This document shows, piece by piece, positions 20,314-31,947 of a DNA stretch of 64,000 bases. Origin of the DNA: Vreelandella lionensis. Lineage in GTDB: Bacteria; Pseudomonadota; Gammaproteobacteria; Pseudomonadales; Halomonadaceae. The notes below the pieces were generated by a model, which was given only the letters and a program-made list of their open reading frames with translations, did not search any database and was not told the DNA's origin. Position 1 is the stretch's first letter; every line of letters starts with the position of its first letter. The DNA is taken from the NCBI RefSeq assembly GCF_002087295.1, contig NZ_MWVI01000050.1:186001-250000 (forward strand), written 5' to 3'. Both the position numbers and the translations under genes were made by a program.

Positions 20314-21012
20314 GCCGGTTTTTTCCAGGCGACGTTATTGCGCAAGTACACCGGCTGCGCATCGTGGGCCGCTTGGCCTAAGCCTGCGTCCAGATCGCGA
20401 GTGGCCAGCCAAGCCATCTCCTCTGCGCGTGGCTCTAAATCCGTAAGGTGTTGCGACATGTTAGCCTGAACGCCAACAGTGAACTCATCCCAGAGGCTGA
20501 AGCCTGAACCAACGCCCACCCAATCAGTTTCATCGGCTGGCAGCCGAAATGCACCGGGCGCAATGACGACTTCGTCACTTTGTAAGCTTACGGCAACGTT
20601 TAGGCAGTGCAAGGTAGCCGCATACACTTCGCCCATGCGGGCATCCAGAGCGGTGACCACATGGCGGAAGTGGTAGCGGCGGTGTGCCTGTAGCGCTAAC
20701 GCCTCAAGGGTAGAGACACCCAGCAACGGGCAGTCTAAGCCGAATGCCAACCCTTTGGGCGGCACCGGCCGCAATGCGCAGGCCGGTAAACGAGCCTGGC
20801 CCGCGCCCAAAGGCAATGGCGTTCAGCGCTTGAGGCGCAATGCCCGCATCAGCGAGCGGCTCATCCACCATCGGCATTAAGCGCTTGGTATGCGCTCGCG
20901 GGGTCATCTCATAACGCGCTAGACATTCACGCTGGCCGCCCGCTTGGCGGAGCAGGGCCGCTGAACAGGCGCTGGAGGAGGCATCCAGTGCCAGAAGGTA
21001 TAACGACGACAT
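20310..21012 (-). CDS. tsaB: tRNA threonylcarbamoyl-adenosine protein TsaB (one apparent frameshift)
   Basis: Scaffold partner of TsaD in making the universal t6A37 tRNA modification. The N-terminal LLALDASSSACSAAL and the hallmark GRGPGSFTGLRIAAG are seen, followed after the shift by the C-terminal half (QGLAFGLDCPLLGVSTLEAL). The break near 20767 is an extra A: CAAAGGG where CAAGGG restores AAQGLAFG. Total about 234 residues, normal for the family. It is essential in most bacteria, so true loss is unlikely. It heads a probable tsaB-rsmJ-cls operon. Confidence 0.9.
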
Positions 21013-21070
21013 AGCGGTGTTGACTCCGAAAAAATAGGCCCTTAGTATACCGCCACACGCCTGTAACGAC

Positions 21071-21099
21071 GATGGCCCGCAGGAAGCCTGCGGGCCATC
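21071..21099 (-). terminator. Hairpin terminator after adk
   Basis: A perfect 13-bp stem (GATGGCCCGCAGG / CCTGCGGGCCATC) with an AAG loop, 25 bp beyond the adk stop. No strong T-run on either side, so termination is probable but not certain. Confidence 0.6.
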
Positions 21100-21123
21100 G
21101 TGATGCGTGACACTATGGCGTGC

Positions 21124-21778
<655 letters not shown>

Positions 21779-21994
21779 GGCACTGCTCCTTGAATGATCG
21801 TCTTGAATGGTAGTGATAGATGAAATCAATGAACCGACAATAACCGTGCCGTTCAGGCGACACAACTCCCCAAAAGCCTGAGAGCACGATTATTTTGTGT
21901 TTTTTTGAGCAAAAACAGCAAAGTGGCCAGCGTTAGTACTTTGGTCACCCTGTTTGCGCCAAACCACCGTTAACGCGACTAAGCCGTTATAAAC

Positions 21995-22024
21995 ACAAGC
22001 GGCGCCCGAAAGGGCGCCGCTTGT
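21995..22024 (-). terminator. Strong rho-independent terminator of aceEF
   Basis: A perfect 13-bp GC-rich stem (ACAAGCGGCGCCC / GGGCGCCGCTTGT) closed by a tetraloop (GAAA as read on the plus strand), 20 bp past the aceF stop, followed on the minus strand by GTTTATAA. Confidence 0.85.
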
Positions 22025-22043
22025 GGCTTGCTCTTATGTCCGC

Positions 22044-24059
22044 TTACAACAGTAAGCGACGGATATCGGTGAGCACGTCCGCCAGGAAGGCGGTGAAACG
22101 CGCTGCATCCGCACCGTTGATCGCGCGGTGATCGTAGGAGAGCGACAGCGGCATCATCAAACGCGGCTGGAAGGCACTGCCATCCCATACCGGCTTCATC
22201 TGCGCTTTCGACACGCCCAAGATCGCGACTTCAGGGGCGTTGACGATCGGCGTGAAGGCCGTGCCACCAATCGAGCCCAGGCTCGAAATGGTGAAGCAGC
22301 CACCGGTCATCTCTTCCCGTTTGAGCTTCTTGGTTTGTGCTTTCTTGCCTAGCTCCGCCATCTCCTTGGCAATCTCATCAAGGATTTCTTATCAGCGTCG
22401 CGCAGCACAGGCACCATCAGACCATCCGGCGTATCCACCGCAATACCGATATGGACGTAGTTTTTCCATACCAGCGTATCGCCATCGCCTTTCAAGCTGA
22501 CGTTGAACTGCGGAAACTTACGCAGCGCAAAGGCACAGGCTTTGACCAGGAAGGGCAGCGGCGTGAGCTTGGCTCCCTGGGCTTCGGCTTCCGCCTTCAT
22601 GGCTTTACGGAAGTTCTCAAGCTCGGTGATGTCCGCTTCGTCGAACTGGGTGACGTGGGGCACGTTGAGCCAGCTGCGATGCAGGTTCGTTGCGCCCATC
22701 TTGAGCAGGCGACCCATCGGCTTCTCTTCCACTTCACCAAACTGGCTGAAGTCGACTTCCGGCACGGCGGGGATACCTGCACCACCGCTGGCAGCAGGAG
22801 CGGCTGCCTGGGCTTTGCCCTGGTTCGCAATGGCTTGCTTAACGTACGCTTGTACGTCCTCTTTCAGCACGCGGTCTTTCGGGCCGCTGGGCTTCACGAG
22901 GCCAAGGTCGACGCCTAGCTCACGGGCCAGCATGCGTACTGCGGGTCCTGCGTGAACCAGCTTGCCGTCACGCGGCTTATGCGCGGCCATTTGCGCTTCG
23001 GGGCTGGGAGAACCCGCCGGAGAAGCCTGCTTGGCGCTGGGAGCGCTAGCGCTTTGCTGCTTGCCGCTGTCCGCTTTTTCAGGCGCCGCTTTTTTCGGTG
23101 CCGCTTTCTTGGCACCCGCGACTTCCATATAACCGATCACGTCGCCTTCAGAAACGGTGTCACCCTCTTTGACGGTGAGCTCCAGAATCTTACCCTTGAA
23201 GGGGCTCGGCACGTCCATGGAGGCTTTGTCAGACTCCAGGGTGATCAGCGGGTCTTCGACGTCAACTTCATCACCGGCAGCAACGCCAATTTCGATAATC
23301 GGCACGTCAGAAGAGCCTGACAGATCCGGCACGCGAATTTCTTTACGCTCTGGCTCACCGCTGCCGCTCTCTTCTTCGGCCGCGTCTTCTTCAGCGGGCT
23401 CGCTGTCAGCAGCAGGCTCGTCGGCCTGGGCAGGGGCGTCCGCTTCGCCGGTATCGTCACCTTCGCCCGCGATTTCCATCTGGCCGATGACGTCGCCTTC
23501 AGAGACGGTATCGCCTTCTTTAACGGTCAGCGCCACGATCTTGCCGCTGTGCGGGCTGGGCACGTCCATGGAGGCTTTGTCAGACTCCAGGGTGATCAAC
23601 GGGTCTTCAGCGTTGACGTCATCGCCTTCGCTCACGGCGACTTCGATGATCTCGACGTTATCAGAGCCACCGAGGTCAGGCACCTTGATATCAACGGTTT
23701 GCTTGCCGCCGCTGGCTTTCTTCGGCGCGGGGGCCGCTTCTGGCTGCTTGGCGGGCGCGTCGGCTTCGGGCTGGCTGTCTTCTGCGGCGGCTTCCGGCTC
23801 GGCATCGCTGTCACCGCCACCTTCCACTTCCAGCTCGACGATATCGTCGCCTTCGGAGACTTTATCGCCCTCTTTCACCAACACTTTGATCACCTTGCGG
23901 CCTTTCTGGGGGCGGTACATCCATGCTGGCTTTGTCGGATTCCAGAGTGATCAGGGTGTCTTCCGCTTCAATGACGTCGCCTTCTGACACCGCAATCTCG
24001 ATGATTTCGACATCGGTATCGCCACCGATATCGGGAACTTTGATGATTTCGCTACTCAA
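22044..24059 (-). CDS. aceF: Pyruvate dehydrogenase E2, dihydrolipoyl acetyltransferase (two apparent frameshifts)
   Basis: Core subunit of the pyruvate dehydrogenase complex, transferring acetyl from lipoate to CoA. Three lipoyl domains are seen, each with the lipoylated Lys in [10 protein letters not shown], linked by Ala/Pro/acidic stretches; then an E3-binding domain ([32 protein letters not shown], in part) and the catalytic domain with [12 protein letters not shown] near the end. About 670 residues. An extra A near 23904 (EGRKVIKV) and a missing C near 22384 ([14 protein letters not shown]) break the frame. It lies 58 bp downstream of aceE on the same strand. Confidence 0.93.
23208..23247. 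repeat. 40-bp exact direct repeat inside aceF, copy 1
   Basis: Identical over 40 bp to 23559-23598; both encode the lipoylation-site segment ([12 protein letters not shown]) of neighbouring lipoyl domains. A third, diverged copy lies near 23930-23955. Confidence 0.9.
23559..23598. repeat. 40-bp exact direct repeat inside aceF, copy 2
   Basis: Second copy of the repeat at 23208-23247; identity extends through synonymous positions, suggesting recent homogenisation between lipoyl domains. Confidence 0.9.
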
Positions 24060-24117
24060 GGTCGCGCTCCTTCCAAATCGGATCGAGCCGGCGGGCAGTG
24101 GCTCGCCCGGCAGCGGT

Positions 24118-26790
24118 TTAGCTGGTCAGCGGGTTCGGCTTGTTGACATCGATGCCATACTTTTTCAGCGCGACGCCGACATGCTTGCGATCAATCTCAC
24201 CACGGTCAGCCAGGGCACGCAGCGCGGCGACGGTGACGAAGTAGCGGTCTACTTCGAAGAAGTAGCGCAGCTGCTCGCGGGTGTCGGAACGGCCAAAGCC
24301 GTCGGTCCCCAGCACGGTGTAGTCGCTCGGCACCCAGGCACGCACTTGGTCCGCGTACAGCTTCATGTAGTCGGTCGAGGCAATCACCGGGCCGTCACGG
24401 CCTTCCAGGCACTGGGTCACGTGGGGCTTGTGGGCCTCGGCATCCGGGTTCAGGAACGCTTCACGCTCCAGCAGCAGCGCTTCACGACGCAGCTCGTTGA
24501 AGCTGGTGACGCTCCAGATGTCCGCCCCGATGCCCCAGTCGTTGGCCAGCAGCTCGGCAGCGGCTTCCACTTCACGCAGAATGGTGCCGGAGCCCATCAG
24601 TTGAACGCGACCTTTGTCACCCTGGGTCTCTTTGAGCAGGTACATACCTTTAACGATGTCGTCGGCCGGTACGTTCTCAAGCTCGGGGTGCTCGTAGTTC
24701 TCGTTCATCACGGTCAGGTAGTAGAAGCAGTTCTCTTGATCCGTGAACATGCGCTTCAGACCGTCTTGCACGATGACCGCGACTTCGTGAGCGTACGTCG
24801 GGTCGTAGCTGCGGCAGTTGGGGCTGGTGGAGGCCAGAATCAGGCTATGGCCATCCTGGTGCTGCAGGCCTTCGCCGTTGAGCGTGGTACGCCCGGCGGT
24901 ACCGCCAACCATAAAGCCACGTGCCTGCAGGTCGCCTGCGGCCCAGGCCAAGTCACCGATAGGCTGGAAGCCGAACATCGAGTAGTAGATGTAGAACGGC
25001 AGCAGGGTGGCGTTGTTGTTGCTGTAGGAGGTCGCGGCGGCGATCCACGCCGACATCGCGCCTGCCTCTGTAATGCCTTCCTCGAGTACCTGACCTTTCT
25101 GGTCCTCGCGGTAGTACATGATCTGGCCTTTATCGACCGGCTCGTACTTCTGACCTTCGGCGGTGTAGATACCCAGCTGGCGGAACAAGCCTTCCATACC
25201 GAAGGTACGGGCCTCATCGGGCACAATCGGCACGACCTGCTTGCCCAGCTGCTTGTCTTTTACCAGGCCATTGAGAATGCGCACGAACGCCATGGTGGGC
25301 GAGACTTCGCGCCCTTTGGAACCGCCCATTTGCGAGGCAAGGTTTTGTCTTCCAGGCTTGGGATGTTCAGCGGCTCAAACGTGCTGCGGCGGCTCGGCAG
25401 GTAGCCGTTGAGGCGCTCGCGCTGCAGGTGCATGTACTTGAGCTCGGGAGAGTCCTCTTCCGGCTTGTAGTACGGCACGTCTTTAAGCTGCTCGTCGGTG
25501 AGCGGAATGCCGAAGCGGTCGCGGAATTTCTTCAGCGCTTCGTACTCCATGCTCTTGACCTGGTGGGCTTCGTTAGCGGCTTCGCCATCGCCGCTGCCCA
25601 TGCCGTACCCTTTGACGGTGTGCGCCAGGATAACCGTGGGCTTGCCGTTGGTGGTGTTGACCGCTTCGTGGTACGCCGCGTAGACCTTGAACGGGTCATG
25701 GCCGCCACGGTTGAGCTTCCAGATATCTTCGTCGGAGAGGTCTTTGACCATCGCCTCGGTTTCTGGGTACTTACCGAAGAAGTGCTCACGGGTGTAAGCA
25801 CCGCCGTTCGCCTTGTAGTTCTGATACTCGCCGTCGACCGCCTCGTCCATGCGCTTCTGAAGGATGCCTTTCTTGTCCTTCTCGAACAGCGGATCCCAGT
25901 GACGCCCCCAAACGACCTTGATCACGTTCCAACCGGCACCGCGGAAGACGCCTTCGAACTCGTCCATGACGCGGGAGTTGCCGCGTACCGGGCCGTCCAG
26001 GCGCTGCAGGGTTACAGTTGATGACGAAGATCAGGTTATCGAGGTTCTCACGGCCCGCCAGGGAGATCGCGCCCAGGGATTCCGGCTCGTCACACTCGCC
26101 GTCGCCCATGAAGCACCAGATCTTGCGGTCGTGCATGTCTTTCAGCTCACGGTGATGCAGGTACTTCATCACGTGGGCTTGGTAGATGGCCTGAATCGGG
26201 CCAAGACCCATGGACACCGTGGGGAACTGCCAGTAATCCGGCATCAGCCACGGGTGCGGGTAGGAAGAGAGGCCATCGCCATCGACTTCACGACGGAACT
26301 TGTCCATCTGCTCTTCAGACAGACGACCATCCAGGTAAGAGCGCGCGTAGATGCCCGGCGCGACGTGGCCCTGGATGTAAATCAGGTCGCCTTCAAAGTC
26401 GTCTTTGGGGGCGCGGAAGAAGTGGTTGAAACCCACGTCGTACAGCGTGGCGGACGACATGAAGCTTGCAATGTGGCCCCCCAGGCCGGGGTTGGCCCGG
26501 TTGTTACGAATCACCTGGTCAATCGCGTTGTAGCGAATCAGGGAGCGAATGCGACGCTCCATGAACAGGTCGCCCGGCATGGGCGCTTCGCGATGAACCG
26601 GGATCGTATTACGGTGGGGGGTTGTCACCGAGAAGGGCACCTGCATCCGGTCCCGGCGCAGGCGATCCGCCAGGCGGGTCATCAGGTAGCGGGCACGATC
26701 TTCGCCCTCACGATCCAGTACCGATTCCAGGGATTCCAGCCACTCCGTGGTTTCGACCGGATCGAGATCTTCTCTTGTCTCCAGACTCAT
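24118..26790 (-). CDS. aceE: Pyruvate dehydrogenase E1 component, homodimeric (two apparent frameshifts)
   Basis: Thiamine-diphosphate enzyme decarboxylating pyruvate in the pyruvate dehydrogenase complex. About 890 residues, as expected. The N-terminal [18 protein letters not shown], the ThDP-binding [20 protein letters not shown]...NLIFVINCN, and the C-terminal [20 protein letters not shown] are all seen. Frame breaks: an extra C near 26014 ([16 protein letters not shown] restored) and a missing G near 25338 ([25 protein letters not shown] restored in part). First gene of aceEF; its upstream region carries two palindromes described separately. Confidence 0.94.
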
Positions 26791-26950
26791 AGAGGTCTCT
26801 CCGAATGACGATAAATGACAATGAGCCCCGCCAACCCTTCGGGCCTGGGGCGGCTGCGGTGTTTAGCCACCACAGGCCATACAGTGGCACGACGCGTTTG
26901 CACCGTGCGGGGGTTTTCGTTCTACATTCAACAAGCTACGCTCGTCTTGA

Positions 26951-26965
26951 TGTAGTAAAGCTACA
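26951..26965. promoter_or_regulatory. Palindromic operator-like site 1 upstream of aceE (HexR-like)
   Basis: TGTAGTAAAGCTACA, a 15-bp near-palindrome about 160 bp upstream of the aceE start. It resembles the RpiR-family HexR motif described in gammaproteobacteria (TGTARTnnAAYTACA-like). The regulator assignment is inference. Confidence 0.4.
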
Positions 26966-27124
26966 CACATAGGGTGAAAGTTAGCCTTTTGTATATGCGA
27001 AGATACCGCAAAGTCGCCACGCTGCCAATTCCAGTGAGCCGTAAAAGACTATCCAAAACAAACTATTGCACTGCAACATAAGCGCTTTATAAGACCTTTG
27101 TCGCTGCGACTAACGCCTTCTGAA

Positions 27125-27139
27125 TGTAGTTAAACTACC
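27125..27139. promoter_or_regulatory. Palindromic operator-like site 2 upstream of aceE (HexR-like)
   Basis: TGTAGTTAAACTACC, the second copy of the motif, 174 bp from the first. It differs at three positions, so both half-sites are kept apart from the last base. Confidence 0.4.
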
Positions 27140-27178
27140 GTTTTATTGTCTGCCATCAGAACCACTTAAAGGGCGTTT

Positions 27179-27771
27179 TTAACCAACACTTTTATCCATT
27201 AAACGCCGTGCCAACTGCTGGCGAAAGTAAGCCCAATCAAAGGCGGGCCCTGGAACGGTTTTACGCAGCGGGGCCACCTTAGCGTGACTGGTGATTCGTT
27301 GGGACGTTAATGCTGGGTAGCGCGTCATCAGCCAGCAGGTGGCCTCGACCAGGGCAGCATACTGCGCTTTGGTAAACGGGGTGTGATCATCTCCCCCTCA
27401 AGCTCGATGCCCACGGAAAAATCATTGAGCCTTGATCGCCATGAGTTCAGCGCGGGGTCCCACCAGTAGGAACGGCCAGCATGCCAGGCTCGATGGTCGG
27501 TATCGACAAACTGAACGCACTGTCCTTCCCGGCGGATCAGCAGATGCGCCGACACCCGCAAATGGTCAATCTCAGCAAAAAAAGGGTGCTCGTTTGGGTC
27601 CAAGCGATTGGTAAACAGCGCTTCTATAGCATCGCCCGAGAACTGCCCAGGCGGCAGGCTAATGGCGTGCAAGAGCAGCAGCGATATGTCGCTGTGAGGG
27701 CGCGCATCTTGGTTAGGCGATGGCGCCTGGTGTGCCTTGGACCACTGCCCTGTCATGCCTTCTTTGTTCAT
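27179..27771 (-). CDS. ampD: 1,6-anhydro-N-acetylmuramyl-L-alanine amidase AmpD (one apparent frameshift)
   Basis: Cytoplasmic zinc amidase that removes stem peptides from anhydro-muropeptides during cell-wall recycling. Seen: [14 protein letters not shown] with the first zinc His, [27 protein letters not shown], and, in a second frame, [15 protein letters not shown] and [25 protein letters not shown] with the last ligands. The C-terminal frame ends at the stop at 27179. A missing G near 27388 accounts for the shift. About 197 residues. The start is ambiguous (27771 or 27756). It is divergent from nadC, as in many gammaproteobacteria. Confidence 0.88.
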
Positions 27772-27853
27772 GACCGCACACGCTTCCTCTACGTTAGCGT
27801 TCTGTTTCACTATAATGCCTGTCATCGAAGACGACGCCCAGAGACTCACCGCT

Positions 27854-28708
27854 ATGAACTATCAAACTTCTCTTTCTGAAGAGATTCGCGCCTGTGCCGC
27901 TCGCCTGCTGACTGAAGACGTTGGCGCGGGCGATATCACGGCTCAGCTGATCCCCGAGAACCAATGGGCGACCGCCAAGGTGATTACCCGTGAACCCGCC
28001 GTGCTCTGTGGTGTTGCCTGGGTCGACGAGATTTTTCGCCGCCTGGATGGCCGCGTAACGCTACGTTGGCAAGCAGCGGATGGCGACCGATTGGACGCAG
28101 ACCAGTGCTTCCTTGAACTGGAAGGCCCGGCCCGCAGTTTACTAACCGGCGAGCGTGCCGCCCTCAACATGCTGCAAACACTGTCGGCTACGGCCACCGC
28201 CACGCGCTGCTACGTGGACCTCATTGAGGGCACCGGAGTGCGCCTGCTCGACACCCGCAAAACGCTTCCCGGCATGCGGCTAGCCCAAAAGTACGCCGTT
28301 ACCTGCGGCGGCGGGCACAACCATCGCATTGGCTTGTGGGATGCGTTTTTGATCAAAGAGAACCACATTGCCGCCTGCGGCGGTATCCAGGCGGCGATTG
28401 CCCAAGCCCGCAAACTGGCCAGCAACCTGCCGGTGGAAGTGGAAGTCGAAACCTTCGAGGAGCTAGATCAAGCCCTAGCCGCCGGTGCCGACATAGTTAT
28501 GCTGGACAACTTCGCCATTGAAGACCTCCACGTGGCGGTGGAAATCAACGGTGGGCGCGCCACGCTGGAAGCCTCCGGCAACGTGGATGACTCTACGCTG
28601 AGAGCGATTGCGGACACTGGCGTCGACTGCATTTCCAGCGGCGCGCTGACGAAAGATGTTAAATCCATCGATCTGTCGATGCGGATCACCCAAACCTTTA
28701 ACGTTTAA
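27854..28708 (+). CDS. nadC: Nicotinate-nucleotide pyrophosphorylase (carboxylating)
   Basis: 284-residue quinolinate phosphoribosyltransferase of NAD synthesis, converting quinolinate and PRPP to nicotinate mononucleotide. Seen: [89 protein letters not shown] and [30 protein letters not shown]. The start at 27854 ([10 protein letters not shown]) fits the family; longer in-frame starts would overlap divergent ampD. The frame is intact. nadA, the preceding pathway step, lies about 9 kb away. Confidence 0.95.
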   Translation: MNYQTSLSEEIRACAARLLTEDVGAGDITAQLIPENQWATAKVITREPAVLCGVAWVDEIFRRLDGRVTLRWQAADGDRLDADQCFLELEGPARSLLTGERAALNMLQTLSATATATRCYVDLIEGTGVRLLDTRKTLPGMRLAQKYAVTCGGGHNHRIGLWDAFLIKENHIAACGGIQAAIAQARKLASNLPVEVEVETFEELDQALAAGADIVMLDNFAIEDLHVAVEINGGRATLEASGNVDDSTLRAIADTGVDCISSGALTKDVKSIDLSMRITQTFNV

Positions 28709-28741
28709 TTCGTTAAGTCTCCACCGCGCTGAGCTGCTTCA

Positions 28742-29242
28742 CTAGCCGGTACGGCGCAGCATTTCACCACTGCGTTCGACCCACTGCTCGCCGAGGTTAT
28801 CGAACCCTCGGCGCAGCAGGCGCTCATAAAGCACCAAGCTTGCTTCAATTTCCACCTGAGACACGCCATGTTCCAGCAGAATACGCTCGGCATGGATCAG
28901 TAGCGTGGTGCCTATGCCGCGTCCCGCTAATGATGGCCACACGTAGAGGGTCTCAATACGTCCAGCGCTGATATTCAACTCTAAAAAACCGACGCAGCGG
29001 CCATCACAAGCGGCTACCAGCGTAGTGTATAGCGCTTGGCGCGCCGCCCAGGCGCTCGCCTCGCGGGGGAGGGCATTGGCCCAGGCACGGCGCTCATCCA
29101 GTCCGTAATGGGTGGCCGCCCCCTGCATGACAGCGTGATAAAACACTTCTGCCTGATCACCGGCATCTCGCGCTAACGCCGCGCGGTAAGTTACTCGCGA
29201 CGTTGGCGTAGGAGCAGGTGCGTGTTCGTTCGTTTTCAACAT
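28742..29242 (-). CDS. GNAT-family N-acetyltransferase
   Basis: 166-residue protein with a GNAT fold. The acetyl-CoA-binding motif appears as LYVWPSLAGRGIGTTLLIHAERILLE (in part, about residues 110-135), preceded by CVGFLELNISAGRIETL. YERLLRRGFDNLGE follows, the typical C-terminal arm. Substrate unknown. The ATG at 29242 is preferred over a TTG at 29254 because GAGG sits 6 bases upstream. The frame is intact; it is convergent with nadC and divergent from trmO. Confidence 0.8.
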   Translation of the reverse strand: MLKTNEHAPAPTPTSRVTYRAALARDAGDQAEVFYHAVMQGAATHYGLDERRAWANALPREASAWAARQALYTTLVAACDGRCVGFLELNISAGRIETLYVWPSLAGRGIGTTLLIHAERILLEHGVSQVEIEASLVLYERLLRRGFDNLGEQWVERSGEMLRRTG

Positions 29243-29387
29243 GCTTCGCCTCAATGGGATTTAGCGGCTGGCAAAGAACGTCTGACTGTCTGTCACCAGC
29301 AGGCTATTTTATACTCAGCGCTACGTTACTAAAGACCACGATTTCATTGATCACGTTGGCCACGACCAACGTCCACAAGGCAGTGCT

Positions 29388-30141
29388 ATGCACGATAGTT
29401 CAGACAGCGCGTCATTCGCGCTGACGCCCATTGGCCATATCATCAGCGACTACCCTGATAAATTCGGCGTCCCCCGCCAGCCTGGGTTAGCGCCAGCGGC
29501 CAATGCACGTTTAGTGCTCACAGCACCGTTTGATGATCCTCTCACCGTACGGGGCTTGGAAGACTTTAGCCACCTATGGATATCATTTATCTTTCATCAA
29601 AGCCCAACCCGGTGGACGCCCTTAGTGCGCCCGGCCGCGCCTGGGTGGCAACCGTAAAGTCGGCGTCTTTGCCAGCCGCAGCACCCATCGCCCTAACCGG
29701 TTGGGGCTTTCGCTGATTGAGCTATCGCACATTGATACTCAGCAAGGGGTGAGTTTGCACTTGGCAGGCTGTGACTTGGTCAGCGGCACGCCAGTGGTCG
29801 ATATTAAACCATACCTGCCCTGGGCCGAAGCGAAGCCCGAGGCGCGGGCGGGATTTGCCCCCAGCGCCCCGTCACTGCTGCCCGTGAGCTTTAGCCAGGC
29901 CGCCCAGGCCAGCCTTGCCGCCCGCGCCGACGGAGCGTCGCTCTACGCGCTGATTGAGCAGGTGTTAGGCCAAGATCCTCGCCCGGCCTACCAGCGTGAA
30001 GGGCAGAGCGAGCGCATTTACGGGGTGCGACTGCGGGATGTAGACGTGAAATTCCAAGCTGTAAAAGAAACACCCCTTGAAAACGACGCCACCACCCTGA
30101 AGGTGGTGGCGATCGATACGCTGACTAACGAAACACGTTAG
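29388..30141 (+). CDS. trmO: tRNA t6A37 N6-methyltransferase TrmO (one apparent frameshift)
   Basis: SAM-dependent enzyme (YaeB/TsaA family) that methylates the t6A37 of tRNA-Thr. Seen: [25 protein letters not shown], then [18 protein letters not shown]; in the second frame [44 protein letters not shown], and [14 protein letters not shown]. An extra G near 29630 splits VRPPRLGGN. Total about 250 residues. Its 3' end overlaps convergent purC by 4 bp. Confidence 0.9.
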
Positions 30142-30854
30142 GCGGGAAAGGTAATCCCTAGACGACGGCCGACTTCTTCGTAGGCTTCAATGAGGCCACC
30201 CAACCCCTGACGGAAGCGGTCCTTATCCAGCTTCTCGCGGGTGTTGGCATCCCATAAACGGCAGCCATCCGGGGAGAACTCATCACCCAGTACCACCTCG
30301 CCTTTGAACACGCCGAACTCCAGCTTGTAATCCACTAACAGCATATCGCCTTCGGCAAACAGCTGCTTGAGGATATGATTCACCTTAAACGTCAACGTCT
30401 TCATTTTGGCGAGCTGCTCAGGAGTTGCCCAACCAAACGTTTCCGCCAGCGACTCATTGATCATCGGGTCGCCCTTCTCGTCGTTCTTTAAGAACAGCTC
30501 AAAGGTCGGCGGGTTCAGGGCGATCCCCTCGTCCACTCCCAGACGCTTCAACAAACCACCCGCGGCAATGTTGCGCACCACGCACTCGACCGGAATCATC
30601 TGCATTTTTTTGACCAGACTTTCGTTGTCGGAAAGCTGCTTCTCAAAATGCGTCGGGATACCGCCCTCTTCTAAACGCTCCATGATGAAAGCGTTAAAAA
30701 TGTTGTTCACCATCCCCTTACGGGCCAGCGCCTCTTTCTTTTTACCATCAAAAGCGCTGGTGTCATCACGAAAGTGCAGTACCAGCAGGTCAGGATCGTC
30801 AGTGGTATAGACGGATTTTGCCTTGCCGGCATAGAGTTCTTGGCGCTTTTCCAT
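30138..30854 (-). CDS. purC: Phosphoribosylaminoimidazole-succinocarboxamide synthase
   Basis: 238-residue SAICAR synthase of purine synthesis, condensing CAIR with aspartate using ATP. Seen: [18 protein letters not shown], the conserved [29 protein letters not shown] and [30 protein letters not shown]. The frame is intact and the length normal. It is 32 bp downstream of bamC, in the dapA-bamC-purC order common in gammaproteobacteria. Confidence 0.96.
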   Translation of the reverse strand: MEKRQELYAGKAKSVYTTDDPDLLVLHFRDDTSAFDGKKKEALARKGMVNNIFNAFIMERLEEGGIPTHFEKQLSDNESLVKKMQMIPVECVVRNIAAGGLLKRLGVDEGIALNPPTFELFLKNDEKGDPMINESLAETFGWATPEQLAKMKTLTFKVNHILKQLFAEGDMLLVDYKLEFGVFKGEVVLGDEFSPDGCRLWDANTREKLDKDRFRQGLGGLIEAYEEVGRRLGITFPA

Positions 30855-30886
30855 GGAGGCTCCGTGAGAAAGTGAGAGTCAAAGGG

Positions 30887-31866
30887 TTAACGTAAGTAGC
30901 CGGAGACGCGCTCAAGCAACTCGCGCTGATCATCAGCGATAAAACTACGCTCGCTGGCGTTGATGGCACGCAGCACGGTTTGATCACCGTTGGGCTCAAG
31001 CGCTAGGCGAATCTGCTGTGACATACGGCGGACATCGGGACTGCACACAATTTGCAACGGGTTACGCCCACGCTCTGTTTCCGTCATGTACTCCACCAAA
31101 AACTCATAGTCATCGGCGGAGGTCGCGAGCAGATTACGCTGCCCCTCTTGGGTGAAATCAAGAGAGAGGTAGTGGTTCAGCTCCGCCCAAACGCGGTCGA
31201 TGGGTTGCGGAATCAGCACTTCCCACTCATCGCCCTGTTGACGCAGTTGCAGCGTTTGCTCGCTAGCCAAGCGCTGAGCGGTCCAGGAAGAGGAGCTAGC
31301 CGTTGCGCTACGCGCGCCCAGGTACTGCTCTAGTGCCGTTAAGCAGCTCTCAGCACTTTGCCCACTCTGGTCACAGCGCACTTCGCTGCTACCGGCGCGC
31401 AGGGCACTCTGCAGGCGCAACGTCGCTTGCGGGGTCACGATCACGCCTTGGGTGGCGCTGCTCTCTTGAACAGGAAGCTGGCGGCTGCGTACAAACGCTT
31501 CCAGTTGTGGCCAAACGGTACCGGGATCGGCGGCAACTACTAACCAACTTTGATCGCCCACCTGACGGCGCTCAACGTACTCAGGCTCTAATCCACCACC
31601 AATGGCCAACGACTGCGGCGGTTCAATCTCCTCCGGTTCGTCAAGCTGTGAGGCCTGCAACGCCACCTGGGGAACGGGCATGGCATCTTGTAACGCTGCG
31701 TATTACGGGTTTCAGGCAGCACGAGGGGCGGCGCAGGAGCCGCTTCGGTGTAGTCCAAGTTGCGGTCGTGGTAATAACCATCGCGCGCGCAACCTGCCAG
31801 TGTGACAGCAGCTGCGAGTGCCAGCGGTATCCATTTAAGCGCACGTTGTTCAAGCACAGAGCTCAT
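30887..31866 (-). CDS. bamC: Outer membrane assembly lipoprotein BamC (one apparent frameshift)
   Basis: Lipoprotein component of the BAM complex that inserts beta-barrel proteins. The N-terminus has a signal peptide with the lipobox LAGC (ALKWIPLALAAAVTLAGCARDG), a Tyr/Asp-rich region, then two helix-grip domains seen as GDQSWLVVAADPGTVWPQLEAF and GDEWEVLIPQPIDRVWAELNHYL. The frame changes near 31687 (a base lost before DAMPVPQ). About 325 residues. The ATG at 31866 is preceded by AAGGTGG. It lies between dapA and purC. Confidence 0.88.
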
Positions 31867-31947
31867 CAAGCCACCTTAACAGTCAACAGGTCAGTTACCC
31901 GGAAGGCCATGCCATCACCGGGTAGCAAAAGGGTTTCGAGCGCCGGG

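Larger units (their letters stand above)
26791..27178. other. 388-bp region between aceE and ampD; aceEF promoter region
   Basis: No gene seen. It separates the start of aceE (minus) from the end of ampD (minus). It holds two near-identical 15-bp palindromes, a GC-rich inverted repeat close to the aceE start (about 26824-26850, in the probable leader), and the palindrome TTGCACTGCAA near 27065. Confidence 0.6.

Noticed and set aside
22337-23987. Several open frames antisense to aceF
   Set aside because: Ser/Gly/Ala-rich shadows of the lipoyl-domain linkers; no independent signals.
23923-25404. Long plus-strand open frame (493 codons) opposite aceE/aceF
   Set aside because: It lies antisense to well-conserved aceE/aceF sequence and its translation has no family character; a by-product of GC-rich codon bias.
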